DNA of 64,000 nucleotides from Ramazzottius varieornatus. Taxonomy: Eukaryota; Tardigrada; Eutardigrada; Parachela; Ramazzottiidae. Position 1 is the first letter of the stretch; every line of letters starts with the position of its first letter. The stretch covers positions 476,793 to 540,792 of the forward strand of contig BDGG01000004.1 of assembly GCA_001949185.1 (NCBI GenBank). The letters are read 5' to 3'. The position numbers were made by a program, and so were the translations under genes. The notes below the pieces were generated by a model, which saw only the letters and a list, made by a program, of their open reading frames with translations, was not told where the DNA came from and searched no databases. This document shows positions 1 through 13,400 of this stretch, one piece after another.

Positions 1-2267
1 CCCTGAATCGCAAACAAGCTCACACACCACAGATGACACTGTGATTGAGGTTCCCAGTGACACAGTGGCACCTGACCAACAACCCCAACCCATCATCGAA
101 GAAGCAGGTACACCGTCAACCGAACCTTCTTTTCTTACAGCCCAACAATCCGAACGAGTGACCGAAGAAACGGAGCACACCGAAGACGACACCTTTGACA
201 TGCGTCACTCGGTTCCCGGTCGTCGTAACCGTACACCCGACCCGACACCCGAACTACCGGAAGAACGTTCTTGGACACGAGCTGACTTTGGCTTCCGACC
301 AACGCTGGGTATGCGTCAGTACTCCGAGTCGGAGTTCTCCGAAGCCGAACTGCGCGACCTTGCGCGTCGTCCATCGGACGTGTCGATCCAAGACTTGCTC
401 CCGCGACCCATCTCCCCTGAACCCGAGAGTTCAGCTTCGCCGCAAGTCGACCTGGACCAAGGTATCAACATTCAGTCTACACCTGAGGACGAAGAAGCAC
501 CAGAGTACCTTCCACCATTGGAAGACATCCAAGAGGAGAAAGAGTCCACCAGTGGTGAGTCAATCAATAACGTGCAGTCACGCAATCGCGAAGTAGCTTC
601 CTCCGCTTCGGGCTCGCTGCAAGAGTTTGAACGCTTAGAACAGCAAGTGGCTGTTGAGGAGAAGGAAGACCGCAGTGACAGTACAGTTGTAGCACCGGCC
701 ACCGCCCTGTACTCACCCGATCAACCCGAAAGCATGAGCCATTCCGAGTCCAACATTTCCAGCGATACAGCCAGTACCGTTATCGAACGGACACAGAGCG
801 ACATGGAAGACGTCGAAAGTCAACACACCGACGGCGACGTGAACGAGTCTGTCGACATCATGTCTGACTCGCTGACCGAACCAGAATTCACCGAACGGCT
901 GCGTGAAACCGTTACCACTCGAACGGTCCCTGATACCATCATGACTGATTCCTTGACCGACCTCGGTGGTATCACCGATGTTCGCATGAGCGACTCACTT
1001 GAGAGTGAAACCATGCGACGAGTGATGGAGTTCGACGCTAATAACATCATGGCCGATTCCCTGATTGAAGAGCACTTTCCACGGGAAGGCCAGATTGAGA
1101 TTCCACCGGCTGACATCTTTGGTTCGACCGGTGATGTGGTGACAGTCCGACGTTACCTGGTCACAGGTCATCCATCGCTCAACACGGTCAGTTTCTCCGG
1201 ACCTGACTCTGTCAACCTGATGGAGTCATTCTTAATGGAAAACCAAGCCTTGTACCCCGATTTACAAATCTACGAGTCGGAAGAAGAGATTCTTACCAAA
1301 GAGACTGAAAATACCACGACCCACGCAGTGACCACCACGCGTATCGTCAAGCGACGCCAGAGTGACTTGAATACGCATGTGGAGACCGTGACCTTTTCGG
1401 GTCACGATTCGGAGCGCGAGATGGCCAAGTTCTTGTCCCACACCATGCCTCTCGATTTCAACGAGACAGAGATTATTGAGTGTGAGACGCAGGACGAGTC
1501 CGGCGATGTAACGCGGACCATGACACGCCGACTGTCGCGTGTCGATGTAGCGTCAGGGTTCCGGCGGACCTCCTCCGCTTCCCTGACCGGTACCAGTGAT
1601 ATTCCCCAAAGCTCAGCTGCTGATGTACCCTCTTCTGCTCATAGCGGTGAAAGCCGAAGTTTCATCCGAACTTCCTCTCAACCAGGTACCCTACTTCAAC
1701 CTTTCCCGAGTGCATGATACCTGCCAGCCTGCATCCGCCTTCCTTTGTTACTTCTCACTGCATGATCCGTCCTAAAGAGATAACCCTCATCCCCAAACTT
1801 CCAGCATGCATGATATATTCACTCACTAAACTGCATGACCCTCGCCGGCACACTTGACCACTCGTTGTCAGTTTACGTTAGGCTTTTCAGTTTGTATTCA
1901 CTTTGAGTTCACCTCACCGTTGACACAGTTCGCCAACAAGCTTCCGTCGCAAGTTTATGTTACGCTCTAACAGCTTGGCTACAGCTTGCTGAAAGTTGCC
2001 AGGTCTTAATGTTGCTTCTTCTGATCGATTTGTGTTGTTGCAGAATCGACTGTGATGGCCAGCAGTCTTCCGGAGGAAGAAACCGAAGTCCTTGAAGAGA
2101 CTGTTGTCAGTAAGTGACCATAGCATCGTACACGTTCGCACTGTTCAAAGGACTTCTGATCATTACTCTCTCCTGCAGCACACGACGAACCAATTGAGGA
2201 AGGATCCGAGGAAGTTGATTTGACGGAACATGACGTGAAAGAGCAGCAAAAGCGAATGGAAACCTAA
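1..2267 (+). CDS. 3' end of a large acidic scaffold-like protein (partial; possibly ankyrin-type tail)
   Basis: The reading frame is already open at base 2, so the 5' part lies outside the window. Exons are 1-1685, 2044-2109 and 2179-2267 (stop TAA 2265-2267). Phases agree at both junctions, giving 612 residues in the window. The protein is acidic, rich in E, S, T and D, and looks disordered, with no enzymatic domain. A short motif of the form M-[STA]-D-S-L recurs four times (about bases 859, 943, 986 and 1049). Two longer units containing V-[ST]-F-S-G-x-D-S occur near 1190 and 1390. Reading through the first intron would stop at 1717, but the donor at 1686 and the in-phase downstream exons argue against that end. 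Long acidic tails of this kind occur in giant ankyrin isoforms. That identity is a guess; the existence of a coding 3' end is well supported. Confidence 0.7.
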
Positions 2268-2841
2268 GGTACGTCCTCCGACCAATCGTACCGCAGTACC
2301 CGAAAAACTGTCTTGAGCGCACGTTGCTTTCTCGCAGGTGGATCCAAGTAAAGTTGGACATTGCATATTATGCTTTGCATCGGTGCTTTTAACAGAGCTC
2401 TCCACCAACTGCGGACTTCTGGACAATGCAAATCAATCTTGCTAGTTTGTTACACTTCATGCTTCCTTTTATTTTTCCGGTTTGAGACTTTGCTTTTACG
2501 TAGTCAGATTTGGTTGGGGTGTCTTGTTTGTTTACCATTCTACCCGCATCATAATCACCTTCATCATGCAGCTACTGCTAATCTTACCCATTTCCTCTAC
2601 TGATACCTAACAAATCTGGTCTTCAAAGAATATAATTTCTGAAACACTTTACTTTTGCTTGTCTTCAATCTCTTCTTCCCTTTGTCTTCGTAAGAAACAC
2701 ATCTCCCTAACCTCCTCCGTGTTTCAACCATGAAGAAAATTTCCAGTCATCGACATCAACCACTGGAAAACTATATTCTTTCTGTCAAACGAAATGCAAG
2801 AAGAATAATTTCAACAAAAATCCGGGGAACAGTACTTCATT
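2268..2841. other. Tail-to-tail intergenic stretch
   Basis: This lies between the stop codons of the scaffold-like gene (+) and ZCCHC8 (-), so it should hold both 3' UTRs. It is T-rich. No further coding region or RNA gene is visible. Confidence 0.5.
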
Positions 2842-5800
2842 CTATTTCTTTGCATTTTTCGAGGCGTTCAACGCATTCTTAATATTAGCGTACCTTCCAC
2901 TACTAACCGTTTCCTCCTCGAACGGCCAGGGCGTCACGCCTTCCGCGAACCTACTGTTATCCGGTAGGACCTCCACACCCGAGAAAAAGCCTAAATCAGG
3001 GACTGAACTAGTCTTCAACAAGGCCGCTGCCTCTCTCCGTGTCACCGGAGAAGGCGCTATAGCCGAAGAAGACGTTTCGGTCATTTCGAAGCGTTCTTCT
3101 GTCTGTGCAGTTTGGACAACGTTACGAGTAACCACTACCACTTCCCTCTCCATGGCAGCCACCAGCTCTTCTTCATTCTCTGAAGGGGTGGGTGAGGCGG
3201 GTGTGGTCGACTCGACGAACTTGACGTCGGTACCTTCGCCGTCCGACAAGTCCATCTCTTCCGGTTGGGCGTCTGGTGACGCTTCTGGGGAGGGCGAGCG
3301 GGCCTCGACGCCTTTGCGGACAGCCTGAAAAAGTTATCAGCATGTATTGGTCTCTACAGGATTACTCTTGGCTTACCAGTTGTTGGAGGAAGCGCGCGAC
3401 GGCTTCGTTGGACTGATGCTCGTGTTCCTTGTCCTTGCGTATTTTCACCAAAGGAGTCTATAAAATACGAAAAGATAGTCAGGCGAAGATAACAACGTAG
3501 AAAAAGGCCGAAAAGGGAGATGAGCTGGAAGAACGGTACGGGACAATTCACAGATGAGAGAAATCTCGCTTTAAAGTCTACAAGACAATGCAGATAAAAG
3601 CTACTCCTGTGGTCCAGATATTTTTCCTTCCCAGTATTAATAACCGGAATAGTCAGCAGGTACTTGTCGACAAGAACTACTTATCACTTATCAATTACCT
3701 GTAAAACGTCTTTGGGGTGTGGTGCAGAAAATCCAGGAAAGACCGGTAATTTGGACAAGTCGTACTTGACTGCAAAACAAAAGCGTCTGGATAAGTTAGA
3801 AACATCGCAAAAAGAGTGAAAACCGGTCTGTAAGGTACACATTACAGTTATGGAAGAATGAAGATTACCTTCCGTGTGAGCGAACTCCTCTTCGGCGTCG
3901 CCTTCGTTGAAGAAGGTCAGGCCACAACTTTCGACCACACAGTTACGTATCCAGCCGGGCGGGTAACCGCACTCACGCATCCGGAATATCCACGAGGGGA
4001 CATCTCGACGATCGAGACTTAGAGCTGTCCTCAGCTGATCACTAAAACCACGCAAACACGTTAAACAACCTTCACCAGGCCGACTATTAAGGTACCATCC
4101 ACGACAACCCAGTACCTTATGTGGCCAGGAGCAACATCTGGAAATTCGTCAGGTTTGATCACATCCTCGCTATCCGTTCCTTGTTCGTGATAGCGGCTTC
4201 TGGAAGAAAGAAAACAACAACTGATTACACCACAGCGCACAGAGAATGTTCTCCGTATTCGAGACCTTAGTAAACCAAAGATCGGCGAACCAAGCTGTCG
4301 CAGACCTGCGTGCATGAAGCCATTTATTCACAGTGATGCACATGCACACAGGTTCACGAAAGACGGCAGATTTCCTCTTAGAGATCGAAATTCGTTATTC
4401 AGAAGTGAAATGAGCACTTACGAGCTTGAAGAAGTATTACTGTTATGAAATTCTTTGCGTTTCACATTGATGCGGGCAAAGTCGCGCGGCTCGGCGCACT
4501 CCATCAACGAATGATTTCCACCGCAGTTGAAGCACTCTTTCTGTCGTATCGGTGTCTTGGGTGTCGCGTTCTCCAGCCTCACTTCATCTTTCAGTTCCTG
4601 AGGCTCGATGTGAAGTTGAGGAATACTGCTGGCACCAAGACCAAACAAGCTAGCCTTTTTCGAAGGCCTACTAGTAGGGTCTTCTTCGGTTGAAGGCTCC
4701 ACTGCCAGCGTGTCTACTTCAAAGTGGTCGTGATACGTGATCGAGACCTGCAACAGGAGTCAAAAGACGTCACAAAGACTCTCAACTAAAGGACCCAAGC
4801 ACAGCCACGAATAAACGGAAATTAAAAGTAATTCAGGAGAAAAAGATGCGTACCGGTGCTTCGTCGGTTTTGGCGGTAGCAGCTCGAATCGACGCCATGT
4901 TCTGTCGCTCCCTGACAAGGATGCCTTTGATGACGGTCTGGAAGACATGATTGTACTTGCTGAAAGAACAAAACAAATGCAGTAACCAAGCCATGAAAGT
5001 CAGTTACATCCGGTGCAGTTAGGAGAGTCCATTCTCGTGTGCTCTAGTAAATCCACACTTACTTCGCTATGAAGGAATTCAGAAACTTCACTTCGATAAG
5101 TGGTGCATGATCCCCAGTCCTGGATGAGAAGATTTCTTATCATAATCTACAATAGAAGCAGTCCAAAGACGGAACCCGTCGTCCAACTTACTGATTGTCT
5201 TCCTCTTCCTCCACGAAGATCTTCTCTTCACGCGGTGTTTCCAACGAAGCGAAGCCCAAACCGACGATCGAATCCTTCGCTTCTTCCTCCTCTCTGTCGT
5301 GGTCCTTCTTTGCTGTACCTTCAGCGGAGAACACAAGTAACACCATTAAAATCCCTCTTCCCAAGTTCAGAAGGGACGTTCTTACTTTTCTTCTTTTTGA
5401 GTTTTCTGGCCAATGGTTTCTCTCTCTTTTCGATATCCGTCTGGATTCCCGAATCGCTCGACTTTTCCTTTCTCGCCGACGACACCACATCGCTCTTCTT
5501 CTTCTTCACGGCTGAGTATTTTCCGTTCTCTTCTTCTCTCGAAGCCGATGCACGACTGCCAGGCGAATAGGATCGAATTTCACCTTCTGACAGCGACGCA
5601 TCATCGTCGTCATTCGTCTTACGCTTCGTCCTTTCCGTCTTCTCCATGTTCAGTGTCGATGTCTTCTTCTGTTCACTCAATTGCTCTCCATGTATACGCT
5701 TCTTCTGATTCTCTGAAAGTTTCAGGGACGGGGCATCGCGAGAATCCGACTCAGAGCCACCACCACTTCCGGAAGACAGTTCAATCAAATCAATGGCCTC

Positions 5801-6037
5801 CCTTGATTGGGGCCGTTTCCGTCGACTTGAAGATTCCGGTACAGAGCTCAACTGCTGCGGCCGTTTTTCTCCGTTCACTTTGCACGAAGAGAGTTTCGGG
5901 GAGTTTACCGACGCATATTTCGAACCAACCGAGGACGAAGAGTTCCGTGAAGAATTTCTGGAGGATGTTTCGTAGTGACGACTGGGGCGGGAATCGTTGT
6001 GGTAACGATCACGGTGATCAGCGTCTGCTCGCGACAT
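2842..6037 (-). CDS. ZCCHC8: Zinc finger CCHC domain-containing protein 8 (NEXT complex subunit)
   Basis: ZCCHC8 is the scaffold of the nuclear exosome targeting complex, binding the helicase MTR4 and RBM7 to feed short-lived nuclear RNAs to the exosome (family knowledge). Ten exons were assembled on the minus strand: 6037-5386, 5312-5192, 5119-5063, 4959-4854, 4747-4422, 4199-4116, 4041-3869, 3769-3699, 3457-3377 and 3324-2842. All phases agree and give 717 aa, close to the roughly 700 aa of animal homologues. Seen in the protein: a charged, serine-rich N-terminal third; a zinc knuckle CFNCGGNHSLMEC at about residues 384-396 (C-x2-C-x3-H-x4-C); and directly after it a PSP domain (about 398-490) containing FRMRECGYPPGW. 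The C-terminal third is acidic and proline-rich. Start is the ATG at 6037. The second acceptor (5313) has a close alternative. Confidence 0.9.
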
Positions 6038-6693
6038 CTTTCTGCTTTCAATACAGCACGAGCTCTTCTACCACCTATCAAAACCGGGAAGCATTCACCG
6101 ATCCGGGATCACGGTATCAGATGACGGAGGAACGCAAACGATTACAAAACTAGAAGAAAACTGCTTTTTGTATTTTCGTTTCTCAGCGTGGCGTCACTGA
6201 GCACAGCCCTGAGCATCCTGATGGAAACCGGCACGGCCTGGAGTTGTCTGACGTGGAAGCAATGCAACTGTGTACTGTGGAACTGCGGACTCTATGTCAT
6301 GAAGTTGTGGGTATTTCGATTAACCGGCGGACGACGTAATTTTCATGCCAAGCACCGTTCAGACCTTTACGCGCAACACCACGTGTCCTCATTACGCCAC
6401 TATCCGGACGCGCGGGACTGCGGAGTGCGGAGTGGAATCCGTTCAAAACCGCGGACTCGACACTTCGAAAGACCACAACAGCAGTTTCCGCAAACCAATC
6501 CCGCTTCTTCCCCGAGCAACATGGCCAGCCTGTACCGTACTAAGTGGCATCACACCAACGGGATTTCCAGGTGACCGTTGCAGTCAACGTCATTACGATC
6601 TGCTTCCGTTCGTTGCTTTCTTTTCGGCCGTCAGATTCTTTCTTCCATCGTATCTTCCTGTAAAATCCTGCTGGAAATTCGGGCTAGACCATC
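6038..6693. other. Divergent intergenic region (putative bidirectional promoter)
   Basis: This separates the start codons of ZCCHC8 (-) and the secreted Q/G-rich protein (+). It should contain both promoters and 5' UTRs. Open frames here look like chance. No TATA box or other clear motif was picked out. Confidence 0.4.
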
Positions 6694-8944
6694 ATGGCGA
6701 AGCTTCTTCGCCTCGGCGCTCTCGCCGGTTTGTTGCTTGTGCTTTCTCCTGTAGTGTTCGCCCAAGACGCCAACACACCTCCAACGGATACCGCTACTCC
6801 TCCGGCCGATCCTGCCGCGGTTCCCGCGACTACTCCCTCTCCTGATCCCAACGCTTCTACCGGCCAGACTACTCCTGATGCCAGCCAGGCATCAACCACG
6901 TCCCCCAACCCTAACCAACAACAGCAACAAGGTGGGCAACAACAACAGCAACAGGGACAGAACGAGCTGGTGGTCGAGAATCCCGACTACGACTACGCCC
7001 TACCGCAGTCTCCATGGTCTGCCGATCGCAAGTGCACCTACCGCATCTCGGAGATCAACTGCAAGGGCCGCATGCATGCCGGCACACCCTGGAGTAACGG
7101 TCAGTTCCAGCCCTACGTCGAGATCGAGGTGTCCTGTCCCGCCGATCGCAACGTCCCCTTTCAAGCCGGTCCCGGCCCCTTGACCGAGAATCTGTACCTG
7201 GTCATTTGGGATTTCGAAGCGGAAAAGTCTCGTGTCATCCTGCCACTGCGCGAAACCCCGACGGCGACACCCCGTGGCGGTAACAAGCGCTTCTTGGTGG
7301 CTTCTCGCGATACTCCCGGTAGTTCGTGGGCAGTATACGGCACGGCGTGGGCATGGCATGAGGGATGGTATGACAGGTTTTGGCAATTTATATTTCTTTC
7401 TCATGTATATAATCGGCGATTCTTTCGTCGAATATGTGTGGTTGAATGTGGGGTTCGGTTTTGCAGGTACAACGACATTGAGTTTTCCCGCGATATTGCC
7501 TTCAAGCGGGATGTGTACCTCAAGGCCGAGGATCCCTACTACTTCTCCTGGTTGCCTTCGGACGACTTCTACGGCGCTGTGGCCCTGTACTCGGACTGGA
7601 ACGTCAGCCAGATGACTCCTTGCTCCAGCCAACTCTACCGATACAGCGATGGCTCTTGCAATGGCTTCAAGTCCGTACCTCTGGACGTTTCGCAGATTGT
7701 GGTAAGCCAACTGGTGTGATTTCTGAATGAAAAGCGATCGTAGGTAGATGCTCGAATATGTTCTTTCTCGAAACCTAAAACGTCCAAAACAAATATTGAT
7801 GATCCTCTTGTGATAGTTCATCAATGAATGTGACTGCTTTCGATCGACTTTTCCAGTACTTATTCCTCCTCTGTTGATCGACATTCCAATGAAACTTAAA
7901 AATGGAACCTTTTTCTCCATTTTTTGAAGGACAATCCCCTGTTGTACGACTTCGTGCCTGTCAGCTGCGGGGCCCAGAGCAATAAGACATTCTCCAAGTA
8001 CCCCGAGATGACGTTCTTCAACGACATCACGGACAGTGAGATCGATTTGTCTATCTCCCGAGTTCTGAAGCACGAGAACGGAGACCAAGGAAGCCAGGAC
8101 CAGGATAATCAGCAAGGCCAGATCGGCCAAGGAAACCAAACTCAGGGCGGACAAAGCAACCAGACTAGCCAGGGAACCCAAACCAGCCAGTGGACCCCGG
8201 CCGATCAGGGAAACCAGACATCCCAGGGAGATCAGGCTGGTCAACAGCAAGGTGGTCAACAGGGCAGTCAGCAAGGAAGTCTGGCTGTTCAACAGAGCCA
8301 GAGCGGACAAGGCCAGCAATATCGGTATAACTCCTTGAAGACCAGTTTCGTCGCCAGCCTTCCCACACCGGGAGCTTCCAACGTCCCTTTGTCACGAGCT
8401 CAAGAATGCCTGAACTTCCAAGATGGGCAACAAAGCACAGCCTGCCGGTAAGCTACTGTATTTCGAAGAAGGCTGAAGTGGAAGGTCGGCAATCGAACTC
8501 GACAGGACCGTTTTTCCCAAGTGGCGCACACGTCAGCCAATAACACTGAAACATACGCCACTTGATAAGATTGTTACCATCGATTTCTAAGTGGCGCATG
8601 CTTTTAACCAGGAACCCCTGGAAACCTTGCACCACTTGGGAAGACTGTCTTGTCGACTTTGTTTGTGGGCTCCTAATTCACTCGGAGTTTCACGAAATAG
8701 TATTCTTTGCAGAGTACCCAAGGTGGAGACCAAGAACCCTTTCCTGTTGGTCCAACGTGACAACCAGTGGGCTCAGGCCGCTCAGCGACTGGTCGAGAAG
8801 ATGTTCGTGATTGACCAAAACAAGACTTCCGGTGGAAATGATGGCGGAAACCAGACCAACAACGGAACAGCAGCTGATGCCGGAAGCGCCACGACCAACA
8901 CTGTGGCTGGCGCCCCCACGGACAGCACGACTCCGACCGCCTAA
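6694..8944 (+). CDS. Unknown secreted protein with Q/G/N-rich linker
   Basis: Family not recognised. Exons are 6694-7367, 7467-7701, 7930-8447 and 8713-8944, phase-consistent, 552 aa. The first ~24 residues form a clear signal peptide ending at VFA-Q, followed by a T/P/A-rich and then Q-rich low-complexity stretch. Next comes a folded-looking region (about residues 95-345) with many aromatic residues and cysteines, including motifs such as CTYRISEINCKG and YFSWLPSDDFYGA. A long tract (bases ~8080-8330) is almost entirely G, Q, N, S and T. The tail is S/T/N-rich. Several N-x-S/T sites fit secretion. The first donor could instead be at 7377, adding three residues, since both choices are phase 2. 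The pattern suggests an extracellular matrix, mucus or cuticle-associated protein; that role is inference only. Confidence 0.8.
8485..8680. repeat. Double GTGGCGCAC palindrome in intron 3 of the secreted-protein gene
   Basis: Two palindromes lie in tandem. AAGTGGCGCAC (8519) pairs with a diverged CGCCACTTG (8556), and AAGTGGCGCA (8589) pairs with TGCACCACTTGGG (8628). Outer arms resembling GGTCGGCAA and GACAGGACCG on the left reappear reversed on the right (CTTGTCGAC). The whole insert fills most of the intron 8448-8712. Confidence 0.8.
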
Positions 8945-10428
8945 GGAACTCTCTTGAGTTTCACGGTTTACCTGTCAGATTCACTTTCCTTGTTTAGACT
9001 GTAATTGTGTCCTGATGTTGCTGCAGCAAATATCAGGCACCGGGTTTTCTTACGAGCTCGTCTTGGTGGAGACGTTCCCCGACTGCAATGAATGTTTTTC
9101 TTGTTCTTGGTAACTTTCTGCTTATCTGCACGTTGATTTTTCGTGCTAGTTTTTTCGATTGCTTAAATTTTAGAATATGATGTGAAGACCTCGAATCTCA
9201 TCCTAAAGTTTTTTGGATAACTGAGCAAAACTTTCTCGCAATGGAAGAGCTGCATTCTTGAGAGGTCAGCACTTCAGATAGTTTATCGCAGATTGGGCGG
9301 CATATCTGATAGCGATTAGTCGAGGCTGCTTCGTATCCCTGATTTTCTGGTTATCACTGGCTTCAACAATGTATGATTTAATATTGCGAATTCTGCGATA
9401 AGTGTCTCGTATTTACCTACGTGAAATTCAACAGTATTGGAAATAATGCACCGTTGGGAAATTGTCGGTCGGGTCTTGGCCAGTTTGCAGTTGTGGGTCA
9501 CAGTTCGATCTAATCTGCAGAACACCTGATCGACTAGTCAGACCAAACGTTGTTGGAACTTATCCTGCTATAGAGATAAACTTCTTTTTCTGGAACTGGT
9601 GGAAACTAAAGAGGAACTATTATTTCAGCCGATCCAAAATTCAGCAGTTCCAAATCCGAAAACTGGAATACATGCGCCAGATACATCCCTCTCCAAGGAT
9701 TTGCGGTAAGTTGTAATTCGGGAGTGAAGGACTCTCTGTGTGCTTGTTGTAGCCTTCGAGATTCAATCGTATTAGTAGTCGCGCTGTGAATTGGTCGCGT
9801 ATGCACGTGCTTCCGTACCGCTGTAGCGAAAAGGTCTGTTCCATAATTTCCCGTCGTGCGTGCAGTCCCTCCGGGACAATCCACAAATCGGATGGCCAGG
9901 ATAACGTGATAACGTGATTACACTTGTTTTCCATACAGAATCTTTGTGCACGTGCTGGTGTTGGAAGGGCGAACAACGCGGTCCATTTCCGGTCTGTTTG
10001 ATATGCTGAACGGATCTGAATAGATTCAATGTTGAATGACAATTGCCGATTAGGAGGAGTGATCTATATCAAAGCGAGCACCTTGCAGAAAAGAGAAAGG
10101 CAGAGGTCGACGTACGTACAACATGGTGACGTCAGCGCCCCCTACACTTCCGCCACGTGGTTACGGCTAGACACTCATGGAAGCACGTGATATAGTACCA
10201 AAATAGCCCATTGGGAAATCTGCTGTTTTCATTTTTCCGTTATCTTTTGAACGCCAGCCGCCAGATGCAGACCCCAGAGGGGCATGCCAGATCTTTTCTC
10301 GTCGTTTATTCCACCTTGATGCCTCCCGGCGATTGATGTGGTTCACACCTTGAAACTTCACCGCAAATGTTGGTTTGTGCTTGCAGATTATCCATCCCCT
10401 GCAGTCGTGAACGATTTGGCCTGCAACC
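8945..10428. other. Intergenic region, no gene recognised
   Basis: This holds the 3' UTR of the secreted-protein gene and upstream sequence of the ABCG gene. No exon with supporting splice sites and no RNA gene was found. A short direct repeat (AACGTGAT twice, about 9901-9917) is present. Confidence 0.4.
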
Positions 10429-13400
10429 ATGACTTCGTCGCCAGAGACGTCGCGAGGAAAGGCAAACGTGCCGAATGGTCAGCTCAAGCTTACCACCAAC
10501 GATGAGAGCTCAACGCCGCTCATCCTGCCTCGCCACTCCGGCCACCTTGACCGTAAGTATTAACGATCCCGTCGACCGCGCACTACCCTGTGGGATAATC
10601 AGGAATGTTTTCGTCGCCAGGTTCAGTCAGTCCACGGTCGGACAAATATTCGATCGCATCTAGTTACTACGAAGTACCAGAAGAGCTGATCGGCGTGGAA
10701 AATTTGGATAATATCACTCTCAGGTGTGTTGCACATGCTTCATACATGCTCATAGACGCTGAATCAGAATTCAATTCTAAACAAAAATTCATGAAGATTG
10801 CATTCCGTAAATTTGTACCGTGGACGCTGCAGTTATGTAACGGTGTCGCCCCCGTGCAATTTTACGAATTACATTGATAAAAGTATTTATCGATGCTTTC
10901 GATAAAAGTATTTATCGATGCTTTCGATAAAAGTATTTATCGATGCATTAACATTTACATATGTATTCGATTTCGGATGGATCGTGAGGGAGTTTGGCCC
11001 TTCTCGCTGGCCGTAATTTATTTGTTTCATGTTGACGAATGTTTTTGTCTTGTAGTTGGTACGGGATCAACGTGTGGCTTCCCCCTCCGCCTGCAAAGCT
11101 CTGCGGTTTGATCAAGCCTCCACCGGAACAACGGGTGCGGAAGCAGATCGTGAACAACGTCAACGGAATCGTCCGCCCCGGAGAGCTGCTCGCGATCATG
11201 GGTGCGTATTTACCTGTCACAACATCAGACGAGATTTTGCATAGTCATTCATCAGATTGAGAGTGACTGCGATCGGTGAAACTGAACGTGCGAATTGCCC
11301 CGCAGGTGCCAGTGGAGCAGGAAAGACGACGCTATTGAACGTCCTCAACGGGTGAGTGCCGCTTTTATCCGCATGTCGCGGCTAATTTTAGCGATCGTGT
11401 AAACCGGATTATATGCCATGTCCTTACAATCGATAGACGGAACCGAGGCGCCCTAAAGATTGAAGGATCGATTTGCATCAACAACAGGAAGGTTGGCAAA
11501 GCCATTACCAGCATTTCTGCCTACGTTCAGCAGGTAAAAAAAATGCTTCATCACGACGGTCTGAAATTCAAGCAGTTTTGAGCTGTTTATAGGTCAAAAC
11601 CCAGTAGAAAATACGAGCGCAAAATGCAGTCACACAAGCTGACTTCTTTGAATTAAGTTAGGTTCAACTGTAGGAATTTCCAAACCTAGAGTATTCGCCA
11701 GCTCTTTGTTTTTATTTTGAAATAATTTTCAGGTTGATTTGTTCATCGGAACTCTGACGGTCCGTGAGCACCTCATCTTTCAAAGCCAACTGCGTATGGA
11801 CAAGCATATGTCTTCCGCGGACCGGATGCGTCGCGTGGAGGAAGTCATTGGCGAGCTGGGGCTGATCAAGTGTCAGAACACGATGATCGGTATTCCCGGC
11901 CGCATAAAGGGTATTTCGGGTGGGGAGATGAAACGTCTGGCTTTCGCGTCCGAAGTCCTCACGAACCCTCCGCTGATGTTCTGTGATGAGCCCACCTCTG
12001 GTTTGGACGCTTTCATGGCGCAGAACGTCATTACTGTTCTCCGCGAGATGGCAGCCAAGGGCAAGACGGTGGTTGTCACGATTCACCAACCTTCGTCCGA
12101 GGTCTTCGCCATGTTCGACCGGCTGCTACTCATGTCAGAAGGACGCGTAGCTTACCTTGGTTCGTTGGGGATCCCTAGACCCTTTCTCGTCCATTCTCTG
12201 ACGGTTTCTGGTTCGCGAAGCTGTCAGCTCGGTTATGTAAAGCGGACAGGATAGTCTTTCATGCACCTGCATTCTTGCGTTTTTTCGTAGCTACGCGCTT
12301 CCAGTATGTAGGTGTGTCAAAGATAATCTCTTTTGTCTGCCGGCCTTCCTAGTGCTGGTACAGTACGGTGGAACTGAGAGATTATGACTGATGATTTTCG
12401 GAACCTTTCGACAAACTTTGACGAATCTTTTCTGGTGTTTTTTTTCAGGTCGTGCCAACGCAGCCAAGGACTTCTTCGCTCAGCTCGGCTCTCCCTGTCC
12501 GCCCAACTTCAACCCTGCTGACCACTACATCCACCGTCTCGCCATCGTTCCCGGCAAGGAAGCTGAATGTCGAGAGCGAGCGAAGAAGGTCTGCGACACC
12601 TTCGCCTCCTCCAAGAAAGCCATGAACATCGAGGACGTTACCAGACAGATGGCCGACGAGAGTAGCCGGCTACCTACCAGTGGGGCCTCCAGCAAACGTT
12701 CGGCCTACAAGGCTTCGTGGTTCAGCCAATTCCGTTCTGTCTTGTGGAGAGCTAGCTTGGGGCTGATCAGGGAACCGCTGATCATTAGGGTCCGATTGTT
12801 CCAGACGGTATTCATAGCCTTGCTGCTGGGGTTGATTTACCTGCAGCAGGAAATGACCGACGAAGGCGCCATGAATATTAATGGTGTTATTTTCCTGTTT
12901 CTTACAAACATGGTAAATTATGAATGAGTTCTTTCCGGACTATTGCTTCAGACGATAATGTCTTCCTTTCTCTTTTCAGACTTTTGGAAACCTCTTCGCA
13001 GTAGTCAACGTCTTCACGCAAGAACTTCCCATCTTCCTTCGTGAGCATTCTAACGGGATGTACCGGGTCGACGTCTACTACATCTGTAAGGTGCTAGTCG
13101 ACGTTCCGACCTTCATCGTCCTCCCCTTCATATTCACGACTATCTGCTACTGGATGATCGGCCTCCATCCGGACCCCATAGCCTTCCTGACAGCTTGCGG
13201 CATCGTGATTCTCATCACGAACGCCGCCGTCAGCTTCGGCTACTTCCTATCTTGCTTGGCGGGCACCGAGAGCCTGGCGTTAGCTCTGGCACCAACCTGC
13301 ATCATTCCTCTGATGTTGTTTGGTGGTTTCTTCTTGAACAGCGGAACTGTGCCCAGTTACTTCATATGGCTAGCGGTAAGTTTACGTTTTAAAAAATCAT

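Noticed and set aside
5413-6153. Plus-strand frame of ~246 codons
   Set aside because: Antisense of the first ZCCHC8 exon, which has a recognisable continuation; the plus-strand reading is S/R-rich without homology.
7000-8319. Long minus-strand frame (~439 codons) rich in L, A and S
   Set aside because: It is the antisense shadow of the Q/G-rich exons of the secreted-protein gene (CAG and GGC codons read as CTG and GCC) and it crosses that gene's introns.
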